DNA of 64,000 bases, taken from JALORV01 sp963780715 (GTDB taxonomy: Bacteria > Pseudomonadota > Gammaproteobacteria > Burkholderiales > Burkholderiaceae_F). The notes under the pieces are model-generated. The model did not search any database. It was not told where the DNA came from and saw only the letters and a list, made by a program, of their open reading frames with translations. The stretch covers positions 91,201 through 155,200 of the forward strand of contig CAWADK010000010.1 in NCBI GenBank assembly GCA_963780715.1. Reading direction: 5' to 3'. Positions 13,934 through 23,068 of the stretch are shown here, piece after piece; position 1 is the stretch's first letter, and every line of letters starts with the position of its first letter. The position numbers were made by a program, and so were the translations under genes.

Positions 13934-14531
13934 GCTGGGCTCGGTAGTTGTCAGGCGCGAGCCGACGCTCGACCAGTTCGATGAGGATATGGATGACCTT
14001 GATGTGCAGCTCCTGCACGCGGTCCGCGTACTTGCCGCCGGGCGTGACGATCGCGATGTCGGCCAGATCTGTGATCGGCGTGGCGGCGCGCCCGGTCAGC
14101 GCGATCACCTTCATGCCAAGTTCCTTCGCCGCCTGCGCCGCGGCGACGACGTTGCGACTGGTGCCGCTGGTCGTGATCGCGAGCAGGACGTCGCCCGCGC
14201 GCCCGTGCGCCTCGATGAAGCGCGCGAATACACGCTCGTAGCCGTAGTCGTTGCCGACGCAGGTGAGATGGCCGGGATCACTGATCGCCAGCGCCGCATA
14301 GCCGCGCCGATCGTCACGGAACCGGCCCGTCAGCTCCTCGGCAAAGTGCATCGCGTCGCACATGGAGCCGCCATTGCCGCACGAGTAGGCGCGGCCGCCG
14401 GCAGCAAAGGTGTCAGCCAGCATGGCGCCGGCCTGCGCGATGCGCTCGAGCATCGCGGTGTCTGCTTGCAGTCGCGACAGGCTGTCGGCCGCCTCGGCCA
14501 GAGCGCTCTTCACGCTATCGACGCCGCTCAT
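13920..14531 (-). CDS. gmhA: sedoheptulose-7-phosphate isomerase, between carA and carB
   Basis: GmhA converts sedoheptulose-7-phosphate to D-glycero-manno-heptose-7-phosphate, the first step of ADP-heptose synthesis for the LPS inner core. The 203-residue product has the SIS-domain motifs CGNGGSMCDAMHFAEELTGR, ITTSGTSRNV and the C-terminal DRVQELHIKVIHILIELVE. The usual His in the GNGGSHCDAMHF motif is Met here. It is tightly packed: ATGA overlap with the carA stop and a 14-bp overlap with carB. That placement inside the carbamoyl-phosphate operon is unusual. Some annotators would call it a generic SIS phosphosugar isomerase. Confidence 0.85.
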
Positions 14532-15706
14532 CGCGCCTCCATCGACGCGATGAAGCGATCGAAAAGACCCTGGATGTCGTGCGGACCGGGACTGGCCTCG
14601 GGGTGGCCCTGGAAACAGAAGGCCGGCGCATCGGTCAGCGCGAAGCCCTGCAGCGAGCCGTCGAAGAGCGACACGTGCGTGACCTTGATGTTGGCCGGCA
14701 GCGACTTTTCGTCGACCGCAAAGCCGTGGTTCTGGCTGGTGATGTAAACGCGCTTCGTCTCGACATCCAGGACCGGATGGTTGGCGCCGTGGTGGCCGAA
14801 CTTCATCTTCAGCGTACGTCCGCCCACGGCGAGCCCCATGATCTGGTGGCCGAGGCAGATTCCGAAGGTCGGCACCCGCCGCGCGATGAACGCGCGCGCC
14901 GCCTCGATGGCGTAGCTGCAGGGCTCCGGATCACCCGGACCGTTGGAGAGGAAGATGCCGTCAGGACCGAGCTTCAGGGCCGCGGCGGCCGGTGTCTGCG
15001 CCGGCACGACCGTGATGCGGCAACCGCGGTCTGCCATCAGCCGCAGGATGTTGCGCTTGACGCCGAAGTCGTAGGCGACGACGTGGAAGCGTGTTGCCTC
15101 CGGCGTGACGTGCCCGGGCGTACCGTCGGCCCGCGCCAGGCGCCAGCTGCCTTCATTCCATGCATACGGCGCCGCTGTCGTCACAGCCTTTGCGAGATCC
15201 TGCCCGGCCATTCCGGGATAGGCGCGGGCACGCGCCTGCGCGGCCGTGACCATGGCATCTGTCAGCTCGGCGCCCTCGGCCGCGGCAACGATGCAGCCGG
15301 CCTGTGCACCCTTTTCGCGCAGGATGCGCGTGAGCTTGCGGGTGTCGATATCGGCGATGCCGACAATGCCGTGCGCGCGCAGGTAGGTCGGCAGGTCGCG
15401 CTGCAGTCGGAAGTTCGACGCGCGCTGCGGCACATCGCGCACGATGAGCCCCGCCGCAAACACGCGTGAGGCTTCTTCGTCTTCGTCGTTGACGCCGGTG
15501 TTGCCGATGTGCGGATACGTCAGCGTGACGATCTGGCCGGCATAGGACGGGTCGGTCAGGATCTCCTGGTACCCGGTGATGGCCGTGTTGAACACGACTT
15601 CGCCCAGGGTTTCTCCAGCGGCGCCGATCGAGCGGCCGCGAAAGACCGTTCCGTCGGCCAGCACGAGGGCCGCGACGGGGCGCGGATCGACGATCAGGGG
15701 GGACAA
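14528..15706 (-). CDS. carA: carbamoyl-phosphate synthase small (glutaminase) subunit
   Basis: CarA hydrolyses glutamine and passes ammonia to CarB. The 392-residue product has the N-terminal CPSase_sm domain (VFNTAITGYQEILTDPSYAG) and a class I glutamine amidotransferase domain with the nucleophile Cys in FGICLGHQIMGLA and the His/Glu pair in GHPEASPGPHD. It heads the gmhA-carB operon and is transcribed divergently from tal. A perfect TATAAT on its strand at 15830-15835 is a plausible -10 box, without a clear -35. Confidence 0.97.
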   Translation of the reverse strand: MSPLIVDPRPVAALVLADGTVFRGRSIGAAGETLGEVVFNTAITGYQEILTDPSYAGQIVTLTYPHIGNTGVNDEDEEASRVFAAGLIVRDVPQRASNFRLQRDLPTYLRAHGIVGIADIDTRKLTRILREKGAQAGCIVAAAEGAELTDAMVTAAQARARAYPGMAGQDLAKAVTTAAPYAWNEGSWRLARADGTPGHVTPEATRFHVVAYDFGVKRNILRLMADRGCRITVVPAQTPAAAALKLGPDGIFLSNGPGDPEPCSYAIEAARAFIARRVPTFGICLGHQIMGLAVGGRTLKMKFGHHGANHPVLDVETKRVYITSQNHGFAVDEKSLPANIKVTHVSLFDGSLQGFALTDAPAFCFQGHPEASPGPHDIQGLFDRFIASMEAR

Positions 15707-15807
15707 GCGGGCTCCTTATCGCCAGAACCGGCGGTCCGAGGCGACTGCCGGCGTCCGGCTTGCGATATGCGGGTCGGAAACCGAGGAAACCGCACCACTA
15801 CCGCAAA

Positions 15808-15836
15808 TTGGCTACCGATAAACTGCGAAATTATAT
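15808..15836 (+). promoter_or_regulatory. sigma-70-like promoter for transaldolase, overlapping a divergent -10 box for carA
   Basis: TTGGCT at 15808-15813 and TTATAT at 15831-15836 are separated by exactly 17 bp and end 33 bp before the tal start, in an unusually AT-rich stretch. The same AT core reads TATAAT on the minus strand (15835-15830), facing carA, so the two operons may share one promoter region. Confidence 0.5.
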
Positions 15837-15869
15837 CTTGCCGTCACTGCGCGAGCACTCGACCCCTGC

Positions 15870-16814
15870 ATGCCATCGCTACTGGAGGGCCTTAAGCGCC
15901 ACACCACGATCGTCGCGGACACCGGCGAACTGGCGGCTATCGAGCGGCTGCGGCCGCGCGACGCCACGACAAATCCCTCGCTGATCCTGAAGGCGGCGCA
16001 GAAGCCCGAGTACCGCCCGCTGGTGGCCGATGCCCTGCAAAGCAGCGCGGGTGACAGCCTCGAGAGGCGCCTCGACCACGTGCTCGTGGCGTTCGGAGCG
16101 CGCATCCTGGAGCTGATCCCCGGGCGTGTCTCGACCGAAGTCGATGCGCGGCTGTCCTTCGACACCCGCGCCACGATCGAGCGGGCCCGGCGCCTGATCG
16201 ATCTCTACGCACGGCGCGGGGTCGATCCCGCGCGCGTGCTGATCAAGATCGCAGCGACGTGGGAAGGAATACGTGCGGCCGAGGTGCTCGAACGCGAGGG
16301 GATCCACTGCAACATCACGCTGCTCTTTTCGGTTGCGCAAGCCGTGGCGGCGGCACAGGCCGGTGCGACGCTCATCTCCCCATTTGTCGGGCGGATCTAC
16401 GACTGGCATCGCAAGGCAGCGGGCAACGCGTGGGACGACGCGGCGATGGCCGGTGCGAACGATCCGGGCGTACGCTCGGTCCGTGCCATCCACGCGCGCT
16501 TGAAGGGTGCCGGCTATGGCACGGAGATCATGGGGGCGAGCTTCCGCAATGCCGGGCAGATCCTCGCATTGGCCGGCTGCGATCTCCTGACGATCAGCCC
16601 CGAGCTGCTGGATGAACTCACGGGAGCCACGGGCGATGTTCCGCGCGCCCTGGCCGCGCCCGACACGAAGCATGACGAACCGCAACTTGCGGAGGCCGCC
16701 TTTCGGTATTCCCTGAACGACGATGCGATGGCGGTCGAAAAACTGGCGGAGGGCATCCGCGTCTTCGCGGCCGATTCGCGGCGCCTCGAAGAGTTGATCG
16801 TCGCGGCGGACTGA
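15870..16814 (+). CDS. tal: transaldolase
   Basis: Transaldolase moves a dihydroxyacetone unit between sugar phosphates in the non-oxidative pentose phosphate pathway. The 314-residue product is the TalB type: DATTNPSLILKAA near the N-terminus, STEVDARLSFDT, the Schiff-base lysine in VLIKIAATWEGI, and TLISPFVGRIYDWH. The stop is three bases before the rhomboid gene start, so the two are probably cotranscribed. Confidence 0.97.
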   Translation: MPSLLEGLKRHTTIVADTGELAAIERLRPRDATTNPSLILKAAQKPEYRPLVADALQSSAGDSLERRLDHVLVAFGARILELIPGRVSTEVDARLSFDTRATIERARRLIDLYARRGVDPARVLIKIAATWEGIRAAEVLEREGIHCNITLLFSVAQAVAAAQAGATLISPFVGRIYDWHRKAAGNAWDDAAMAGANDPGVRSVRAIHARLKGAGYGTEIMGASFRNAGQILALAGCDLLTISPELLDELTGATGDVPRALAAPDTKHDEPQLAEAAFRYSLNDDAMAVEKLAEGIRVFAADSRRLEELIVAAD

Positions 16815-16817
16815 ACG

Positions 16818-18425
16818 ATGCTGATCATTCCCTACCAGACGCGCTTCACGGCAAAGTCCCTGCCGTGGGTGACGCTCGCGCTGGTGGCGATCAACCTGCT
16901 CGTCTATGTCGTTCTGCAGGCCGGCGACAACAAGGCCTACGAACGGGCCGCCGACTACTACTTCAGCGTCCAGTTGCCGCAGGTCGAGCTGCCCCGCTAC
17001 GCCGCCCATCTGGAGCGACGGGGCGACCGCCGGGCGATGCAGGTCCTGAGCGTGATCCGGTCCGGCCCGAGTCCCGACGAGGCCCGCGCCGTGCTGATGG
17101 TCATGCAGCGCGATCGCGCGTTCATGAACGACTTGAAGGCCGGGCGCGTCGTGCGCACCGACGAACCCGCCTACCCCGCCTGGCGCGAACAACGCGACCG
17201 CTTCCAGGATCTGATGTCGCAGGTCTTCGTCGAGCGCTTCGCGCTGGAGCCGGGCTCGGCCGATCTGGTGCGGCTCTTCACCTACCAGTTCCTGCATGGC
17301 GATGCGGTGCACCTGCTGGGCAACATGGCGATACTTCTGCTCGCCGGGCCGTTCGCGGAGGCGGCACTGGGACGGTGGCGATTCCTGCTGGCCTACCTGG
17401 CGAGCGGCGCGCTGGCCGGCGCCGTGCATCTGCTCGTCAGCAGCCAGGGACTGATCGGGGCTTCCGGGTCGATTGCCGGAACGATGGCCATGGTGGCCGT
17501 GCTGTACGGCAAGCGCAAGGTGCCGGTCTTCTACTGGCTCTTCGTCTACTTCAATACCGCCCGCCTGCCGGCATTGCTGCTGCTGCCGGTCTGGATCGCA
17601 CTCGAGGCCGTGCAGTGGGCGTTGTCGCCGGGCGACCGCGTGGCCTATGACGTGCATCTGGCAGGCTTCATCGCCGGGGCCGCCATCGCGTGGCTGCTGA
17701 AGCCGGCCGATGCCGGCAAGGTCGACCGCATACTCGACGAGCAGTACGCCGCGGCGCCCGCGGAACGCAAGTCGACCCTGCTGACGGAGGCGCGCCAGGC
17801 CGCCGCCAAGCTCGATACTCGGCGGGCCGCCGCCGCTTATGGCGAGTTGCTGCAGGACGATCCCACCAACACGCAGTACGCCACCGCCTACTTCAACATG
17901 GCCCTGCTCGGGCGCGACAAGGACACGCTGGCCGACGCCGCGTTGCGCGCGCTCTGGATACGCACTCGCCATGCCCGCACCGAACTGCGGCCGATCTACA
18001 CGCAGATGAGCCAACCGCATGTGCTGTCGGTGCTGCCGGTCGACGAACAGCTGCGGCTGGCGCGTCGCCTGGTCGCCACGCGCGAGGACGCAGCGGCGTT
18101 GCGCGTGCTCGACGGCTTGCTGGGCGACAGCACGATGCGCAACCTGTATGGCCGCCAGCTGGCCGACTGCCTGCTCGGGCTCTTCACGACGTACTCGCGC
18201 CACGGCTTGCGCCAGCAGGCGGACCAGGTCAGGCAGCGACTGTCGCAGCACTTTCCGTCGCCAGGAACGCTCGGCGGCATCGCTCCCAGCCGCGAACCGC
18301 CGCTCACCGTCCGCGGCGCCACCACGCGCGGCCTGCACCCGCGCGGCAACCCCGCGACCGTGCCCGCGTCGGACCTCGAACTGGATCTCGACACGCGCAT
18401 GCACACGAGGTGGGGAGATCAGTGA
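16818..18425 (+). CDS. rhomboid-family intramembrane serine protease with a long C-terminal extension
   Basis: The central third is a rhomboid core: transmembrane helices, the HLLGNMAILLL loop, the catalytic serine in LIGASGSIAGTMAMV and the catalytic histidine in YDVHLAGFIAGA. Before it are a first membrane helix (residues 15-35) and a soluble insert of about 110 residues. After it come some 230 soluble residues that look alpha-helical and TPR-like, ending in a Pro/Arg-rich tail. At 535 residues it is far longer than GlpG. Serine and histidine are both present, so it is likely active; the substrate is unknown. It follows tal by three bases. Confidence 0.85.
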   Translation: MLIIPYQTRFTAKSLPWVTLALVAINLLVYVVLQAGDNKAYERAADYYFSVQLPQVELPRYAAHLERRGDRRAMQVLSVIRSGPSPDEARAVLMVMQRDRAFMNDLKAGRVVRTDEPAYPAWREQRDRFQDLMSQVFVERFALEPGSADLVRLFTYQFLHGDAVHLLGNMAILLLAGPFAEAALGRWRFLLAYLASGALAGAVHLLVSSQGLIGASGSIAGTMAMVAVLYGKRKVPVFYWLFVYFNTARLPALLLLPVWIALEAVQWALSPGDRVAYDVHLAGFIAGAAIAWLLKPADAGKVDRILDEQYAAAPAERKSTLLTEARQAAAKLDTRRAAAAYGELLQDDPTNTQYATAYFNMALLGRDKDTLADAALRALWIRTRHARTELRPIYTQMSQPHVLSVLPVDEQLRLARRLVATREDAAALRVLDGLLGDSTMRNLYGRQLADCLLGLFTTYSRHGLRQQADQVRQRLSQHFPSPGTLGGIAPSREPPLTVRGATTRGLHPRGNPATVPASDLELDLDTRMHTRWGDQ

Positions 18426-18461
18426 GGGTATCGCTCCTCGTGTACGCGCTCGATCGGCCTC

Positions 18462-18492
18462 GTGTACGCGAGCCCTGAGCTCGCACGTGCAC
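18462..18492. repeat. REP-like palindrome, copy A
   Basis: GTGTACGCGAGC pairs with GCTCGCACGTGCAC across a five-base spacer. The asymmetric outer arms (GTGTACGCG and GCACGTGCAC) recur in the copies at 18777 and 25401, with different but self-complementary inner stems. Confidence 0.6.
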
Positions 18493-18529
18493 TCGTCGCG
18501 GTACGCGCACTGCGTGCGCGCTCAACATT

Positions 18530-18762
18530 GATTAGTCGGCTGCGCTCCGGAGCGGCCGCGCGCTCCGCCGACACTCAACAGCACGACACTCACCCTGGCC
18601 CTCTCGCCGAGCGAGAGGGAAGTAGGCACTCCTCCCTGCGCCCTCCTCGCCTGGCGAGGAGGGAGAGGCAATCCTGGCACTGCGAGGTGCGTCGCGGGGT
18701 GGAGTGCCCGCGCTTGTACTTCGGCGGAGCGCGCGGCCGCTCCGGAGCGCAGCCGACTGATT
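18530..18762. mobile_element. MITE-like element with 38-bp perfect terminal inverted repeats
   Basis: The 38 bases at 18534-18571 are the exact reverse complement of 18721-18758. They enclose about 150 bp without a convincing gene. A direct GATT flanks both outer ends (18530-18533 and 18759-18762) and could be a target-site duplication. Inside are two further strong hairpins: CCCTCTCG/CGAGAGGG near 18600 and CCCTCCTCGCC/GGCGAGGAGGG near 18645. No transposase is present, so it would be non-autonomous. An alternative is a composite of extragenic palindromes. The whole 18426-18822 gap holds only these repeats. Confidence 0.6.
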
Positions 18763-18776
18763 TGCAGTTCCGCCGA

Positions 18777-18815
18777 GGGTGCACGTGCGATCGGCGCAGC
18801 CGATCGCGTACACCC
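18777..18815. repeat. REP-like palindrome, copy B
   Basis: GGGTGCACGTGCGATCGGC pairs with GCCGATCGCGTACACCC across a three-base loop. It has the same outer arms as copies A and C but the inner stem GATCGGC/GCCGATC. It lies 8 bp beyond the stop of the minus-strand TPR gene, so it may also stop or protect that transcript; there is no T tract. Confidence 0.65.
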
Positions 18816-18822
18816 GAGGCGC

Positions 18823-20187
18823 CTACTTCATTCTTTCCATCACTTCGAGGTAGCGCCGCGCCTCCGTGGACACGGGGTCGGCCGGGTACTTCTGAAGCAG
18901 ATAGTTGAGTATGCGGCGAGCTTCGTCCGGCTTGCCGGCGGACTCGGCCATCAACTGCGCGCCGACAAAATAGATCTGCGGCACATCCGGGTGGTGGGGA
19001 TACTTCTTGTCGAAGCCGCGGATCAGCGTTGCGGCGAGCGGCGGCCGGCCCTTCTGCAGGGCGGCGCGAGCCAGCGGCGCGATCGACTCGGCCTGGCGCG
19101 GCGCCCAGTCGGCGCGCCGAGCGAGTGCCTCTTCGACGAGATCGAGCGCCTCGCGCCAGTTCTGTGACTTCACCAGCATCGCAAGGTACTTCTCGGTGTG
19201 ATCCTCGATCTTCGGCGTGTAGTTCTCCGCCAGCAGCAGCTTGTGCAGCCGCGCGTGCAATGACAGGTCGTTGGGCCGCTGCCGCAGGTCGTCATTCAGC
19301 AGGTCGATGGCTTCCTTGATTTCGCCCTGCGTGACCATCTGGCCGATCAGGGCATCGCGCGTGCGGGACTTGATGTCCGCGTGCCGACCGGTGGAACTCA
19401 TCAGCCGCTCCTCGCCGGGGCCAACGACGGAAATATCGAGACGGTCGGCATACTGGTACATCGCGTAGCCGACCAGTGCGCAGATGACGTAGGTGAAGTA
19501 CCAGAAGCCCGCCGAAAGCAGAAACACCAGCATGGTCGCGAGGAAGCCCATCCCGGAAGCGCCGCCCGCGCCAATTCCAGCGGCATTGCCAAGAAATACC
19601 ATGCCCCAGGTGCGCGAAAGGTCGGCGAAGAACACGAACGCACACAGCGCCGCGTAGGGTTTGCCGATGCGCCGGATCACGTTGACGAGTTCCGTCGGAT
19701 TGAGCGTACCGCGCAGGCTGCCGGTCATGACCAGCCGCATCGTGGCAGCCGGCATCAGGACGACGAAGAAGCCGCCCCAGATCAGAATGCCGAGGATCTC
19801 GTTGCGGCCCAGGATGTTGATCAGCAAGGCCGCGAGCAGCGCGAACACCACGTTCATCGCCACGTACTTGTACGGCAGGAACCGGCCGACAAGGTCCTCG
19901 TCGGTCAGCGGATAGTCGGAGGGAATGAGATAGCCCTTGGACGACCGCTCGATGATCTTGAAGCCGTAGCGGGCGCCTGCCACTAGCAACGCAAATGCGG
20001 CGGCGGCCAGCAGGACCACGCCGAAGGCGCCGAAAAGCAGCAGGACCAGCGAAACCACCAGCGCCCCGGACAGACCACCGATGCGCAGCAGTACCGCCCG
20101 GTCGAGCGGCAGCAGGAAGAACTTCTGGATGCGCTGCCAGAACGGCTCTGCCGTCTGCTGAGCGCCATATTCGTAAGTGGCTTCCAT
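18823..20187 (-). CDS. membrane protein with C-terminal TPR-like helices, function unknown
   Basis: The 454-residue protein has two halves. Residues 30-260 carry about six hydrophobic segments, including a strongly hydrophobic pair at 35-75 and others near 110-130, 135-155, 190-215 and 220-250. Residues 270-454 are helical repeats resembling tetratricopeptides (for example GEIKEAIDLLNDDLRQRPND and KPDEARRILNYLLQKYPADP). No catalytic motif is seen. Such proteins are often scaffolds in the inner membrane, but no function can be assigned. It is flanked by the repeat patch downstream and by the ABC importer genes upstream on the same strand, 78 bp away. Confidence 0.75.
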   Translation of the reverse strand: MEATYEYGAQQTAEPFWQRIQKFFLLPLDRAVLLRIGGLSGALVVSLVLLLFGAFGVVLLAAAAFALLVAGARYGFKIIERSSKGYLIPSDYPLTDEDLVGRFLPYKYVAMNVVFALLAALLINILGRNEILGILIWGGFFVVLMPAATMRLVMTGSLRGTLNPTELVNVIRRIGKPYAALCAFVFFADLSRTWGMVFLGNAAGIGAGGASGMGFLATMLVFLLSAGFWYFTYVICALVGYAMYQYADRLDISVVGPGEERLMSSTGRHADIKSRTRDALIGQMVTQGEIKEAIDLLNDDLRQRPNDLSLHARLHKLLLAENYTPKIEDHTEKYLAMLVKSQNWREALDLVEEALARRADWAPRQAESIAPLARAALQKGRPPLAATLIRGFDKKYPHHPDVPQIYFVGAQLMAESAGKPDEARRILNYLLQKYPADPVSTEARRYLEVMERMK

Positions 20188-20265
20188 CCCCGCGTGGACC
20201 GATTACGAAAGTCTAGGAGCGTACCGGCCGTGGAGCCGCCCAAACCGTCGCCTTCGGCCTGAAAA

Positions 20266-21093
20266 CTACAGCTTTTCCGTTTCGCCCGCGCGCGGCTGCC
20301 ACTTCATCAGGTGCTTTTCAACCCGCCCGACCGCCCAGTCGAGCACCAGCGCGAACCCCGTCAGCACCAGGATGCCGGCCATGACGGTGTTGATGTCGAA
20401 CGTTCCCTCGGCCTGCAGGATCAGGTAGCCCACGCCGCGCGACGAGCCGAGGTACTCGCCCACGACCGCACCGACGAAGGCCAGCCCGACTGACGTATGC
20501 AGCGACGAGAACACCCAGCTCATGGCGCTCGGCAGGTAGACGTGGCGCAGCAGCTGCCGCTGCGAGGCGCCCAGCATGCGGGCGTTCGCCAGCACGGTCG
20601 GGCTGACTTCCTTGACGCCCTGGTAGACGTTGAAGAAAACGATGAAGAAAACGAGCGTGAAGCCCAGCGCGACCTTCGAAGCGATCCCGAGTCCGAACCA
20701 CACCGCGAAGATCGGCGCGAGGATCACGCGCGGCATCGAGTTGAGCGCCTTGATGTACGGGTCGAGGATCGCCGCCGCGACCGGTGACAGCGCGAGCCAC
20801 ATGCCCATTACAAGTCCGGAGACCGTGCCGATCAGGAATGCCAGCACCGTTTCGAGCAGCGTGACCCACAGATGCTGGTAGATGTCGCGATCGACGACGA
20901 ACCAGGTCCACACGCGCGCCAGGATCTTCAGCGGCTCGCCGAAGAAGAACTTGGCGTCGTTCTCGCTATCGAAGAACAGTGGCGGGATCAGGCCCGGCGC
21001 GGTCATCACATGCCAGAGGGCGAACAGCGCGACCAGCACGCCGACCTGCCAGATGCGCAGGTTCCGGGTGTTGGGACGGATCGCCTTCCACAT
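20266..21093 (-). CDS. ABC transporter permease, SsuC/TauC type
   Basis: A 275-residue inner-membrane permease with about six transmembrane segments and the EAA loop that contacts the ATPase (VLANARMLGASQRQLLRHVY). The family imports sulfonates, taurine, nitrate or pyrimidine-like compounds. It is the last gene of a three-gene importer; two bases separate its start from the stop of the ATPase gene. Substrate cannot be read from this subunit. Confidence 0.9.
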   Translation of the reverse strand: MWKAIRPNTRNLRIWQVGVLVALFALWHVMTAPGLIPPLFFDSENDAKFFFGEPLKILARVWTWFVVDRDIYQHLWVTLLETVLAFLIGTVSGLVMGMWLALSPVAAAILDPYIKALNSMPRVILAPIFAVWFGLGIASKVALGFTLVFFIVFFNVYQGVKEVSPTVLANARMLGASQRQLLRHVYLPSAMSWVFSSLHTSVGLAFVGAVVGEYLGSSRGVGYLILQAEGTFDINTVMAGILVLTGFALVLDWAVGRVEKHLMKWQPRAGETEKL

Positions 21094-21095
21094 CT

Positions 21096-21923
21096 TCAGG
21101 CTGCCTTCTTCTGCTGCGCATAGCCCTTGAGGACCTCCTCGCGCAGCACATCCCAGATCGCCTTGTGCAGGTCGATGAAGCGCGGCGTCACGCGCACTTC
21201 GGCCACGTCGCGCGGACGCGCCAGGTCGATCGCGAACTCGCCGATCGGATGCGACGCCGGGCCTGCGGACAGCACGACGACGCGATCGCTCATCGCGATG
21301 GCCTCATCCAGGTCATGGGTGATGAACAGCACCGCTTTCTTCTTTGCGGCCCACAGTTCGAGGACTTCGTTTTCCATCAGCTGCCGCGTCTGGATGTCGA
21401 GGGCCGAAAACGGCTCGTCCATCAGAATGATGTCGGGATCGAGGACAAGCGTCTGTGCAAGTGCGGTGCGCTTGCGCATGCCGCCGGACAACTGGTGCGG
21501 GTAGCGGTCGCCGAAGCCAGCGAGGCCGACGCGCTGCAGCCAGTCGTCCACCTGGCGACTCGCCTCGGCCTCACCAACGCCGCGGAACTGCAGGCCCGCC
21601 AGTACGTTGTCGCGGGCCGTTCGCCACGGCATCAGGGCTTCGGTCTGGAACATGTAGCCGGCGCGGCGATTGATGCCGGCCAGCGGCTCGCCAAACACTG
21701 TCACCGACCCCGCGCTCGGCTCCAGCAGGCCAGCGGCCACGTTGAGCAGCGTGCTCTTGCCGCAGCCCGTCGGACCGACGACGCTGACGAATTCGCCCGG
21801 AGCGATGTCGAGCGTCACGTCGCGCACCGCCGTATAGCGCTGCGAACGGTCGTCGCGGGAGACGAACGTGCAGGTGATGCCCTTGAGCGAAAGTGCCGGC
21901 GTCACGGATGCATCGGGCGCCAC
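21096..21923 (-). CDS. ABC transporter ATP-binding protein, SsuB/TauB type
   Basis: The 275-residue ATPase has all ABC motifs: Walker A VGPTGCGKST, Q-loop MFQTEALMPW, signature LSGGMRKRTALA, Walker B DIILMDEPFSALD and the switch histidine in FITHDLDEA. It powers the permease encoded immediately downstream. The gene sits between the binding-protein gene and the permease gene, the usual order for this family. Confidence 0.93.
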   Translation of the reverse strand: MAPDASVTPALSLKGITCTFVSRDDRSQRYTAVRDVTLDIAPGEFVSVVGPTGCGKSTLLNVAAGLLEPSAGSVTVFGEPLAGINRRAGYMFQTEALMPWRTARDNVLAGLQFRGVGEAEASRQVDDWLQRVGLAGFGDRYPHQLSGGMRKRTALAQTLVLDPDIILMDEPFSALDIQTRQLMENEVLELWAAKKKAVLFITHDLDEAIAMSDRVVVLSAGPASHPIGEFAIDLARPRDVAEVRVTPRFIDLHKAIWDVLREEVLKGYAQQKKAA

Positions 21924-21979
21924 TGAGGCCGGCCCGGCGTGCGCGGATGCGACGGTTACGCCAGGTGCCTCAGGAGACG

Positions 21980-23017
21980 CTAGCCCTTCGGATACTTCGC
22001 GTTGGCCTTCTTGACGAAGTCGTTTGTATAGACCGACTTCAGATCGATCTTGGCGTTCAGCATCGCCGGATCGACGCTCTGCAGGGCGCGCAGCGCCGTC
22101 GCCGGGCCGGCCTCCGGGATCATGCCGTCCGGCGACAGCGCCGGTTTCGCCTTGAGGAAGGCGTCGATGTAGACGGCGCGATCACCCAGGAGATAGGCCT
22201 CCGGAACGGCCTTCACGATGTCGGACGGTCCGGCCTGCTGGATCCACTTGTTTGCACGCACGATGGCATTGGTCAGCGCCTGCACCGTGTTGGGATTCTT
22301 GTCGATGAAGGCCACCGGGGCATAGAGCGTCGCCGCCGGCATCGGCCCGCCGAACACCTTGTCCGCCTCGGCCACGTCGCGCGTATCGGAAACGATCTTG
22401 ATGTCGTTGCTGCGCGCGAGAATCGTCATCACCGGATCAAGATTGGAGATGGCGTCGATCTGGCCGGAGCGCAACGCCGCTACGGCGCCCTGCGACGCGC
22501 CGACGCCGACGAACGAGACATCGGCCGGCTTCAGGCCGTTCTTGGCCAGCACGAAGTTGGCCATGATGTTGGTCGACGATCCCGGCGCCGTGACACCGAT
22601 CTTCTTGCCCTTGAGGTCGGCGACCGACTTGTAGTTCGGCATCGTCTTGTTGCTGACCGCGAGCACGATCTGCGGCGCCCGCCCCTGCAGCACGAAGGCA
22701 CGCATCGGCTGGCCCTTGGCCTGCATGTTGATGTTGTGTTCGAACGCGCCGGACACCACGTCCGCGCTGCCACCGACCACCGCCTGCAATGCACGCGCAC
22801 CGCCGGCGAAGTCGACGATCTCGACGTCGAGCCCTTCGTCCTTGAAGAATCCCTTCTGCTCGGCCACGGTCAGTGGCAGGTAGTAAAGGAGGTTCTTGCC
22901 GCCGACGGCGATGGTGACCTTCTTCTTTTCGAGGGCCTGCGCCGAGACCAGCGCGGGGACGAGAACAGTGGCAGCCGCGGCGATGAGCACCGCACGCCGG
23001 GTGGTGCGAACAAGCAT
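21980..23017 (-). CDS. ABC transporter substrate-binding protein, NMT1/THI5-like
   Basis: A 345-residue periplasmic binding protein. The start at 23017 (MLVRTTRRAVLIAAAATVLV) is preceded by AAGGAG and begins a Sec signal peptide with a probable AxA site (LVSAQA). The mature part shows the NMT1-type pattern: YYLPLTVAEQKGFFKDEGLDV, GGSADVVSGAFEHN, and DLKGKKIGVTAPGSSTN. These proteins bind sulfonates, nitrate, thiamine precursors or aromatic acids. The neighbouring CoA-transferase hints at an organic acid substrate, but that is only an inference. Confidence 0.9.
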   Translation of the reverse strand: MLVRTTRRAVLIAAAATVLVPALVSAQALEKKKVTIAVGGKNLLYYLPLTVAEQKGFFKDEGLDVEIVDFAGGARALQAVVGGSADVVSGAFEHNINMQAKGQPMRAFVLQGRAPQIVLAVSNKTMPNYKSVADLKGKKIGVTAPGSSTNIMANFVLAKNGLKPADVSFVGVGASQGAVAALRSGQIDAISNLDPVMTILARSNDIKIVSDTRDVAEADKVFGGPMPAATLYAPVAFIDKNPNTVQALTNAIVRANKWIQQAGPSDIVKAVPEAYLLGDRAVYIDAFLKAKPALSPDGMIPEAGPATALRALQSVDPAMLNAKIDLKSVYTNDFVKKANAKYPKG

Positions 23018-23068
23018 TCGAGTCTCCTTGAGAATTCTTCCGGCGGTCATGCCGCCGCTCGTTGGATC

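Noticed and set aside
15879..18404. Very long minus-strand open frame opposite tal and the rhomboid gene
   Set aside because: Composition is Arg/Gln/Asp/His-rich with no domain; it is the complement shadow of two recognisable plus-strand genes in high-GC DNA.
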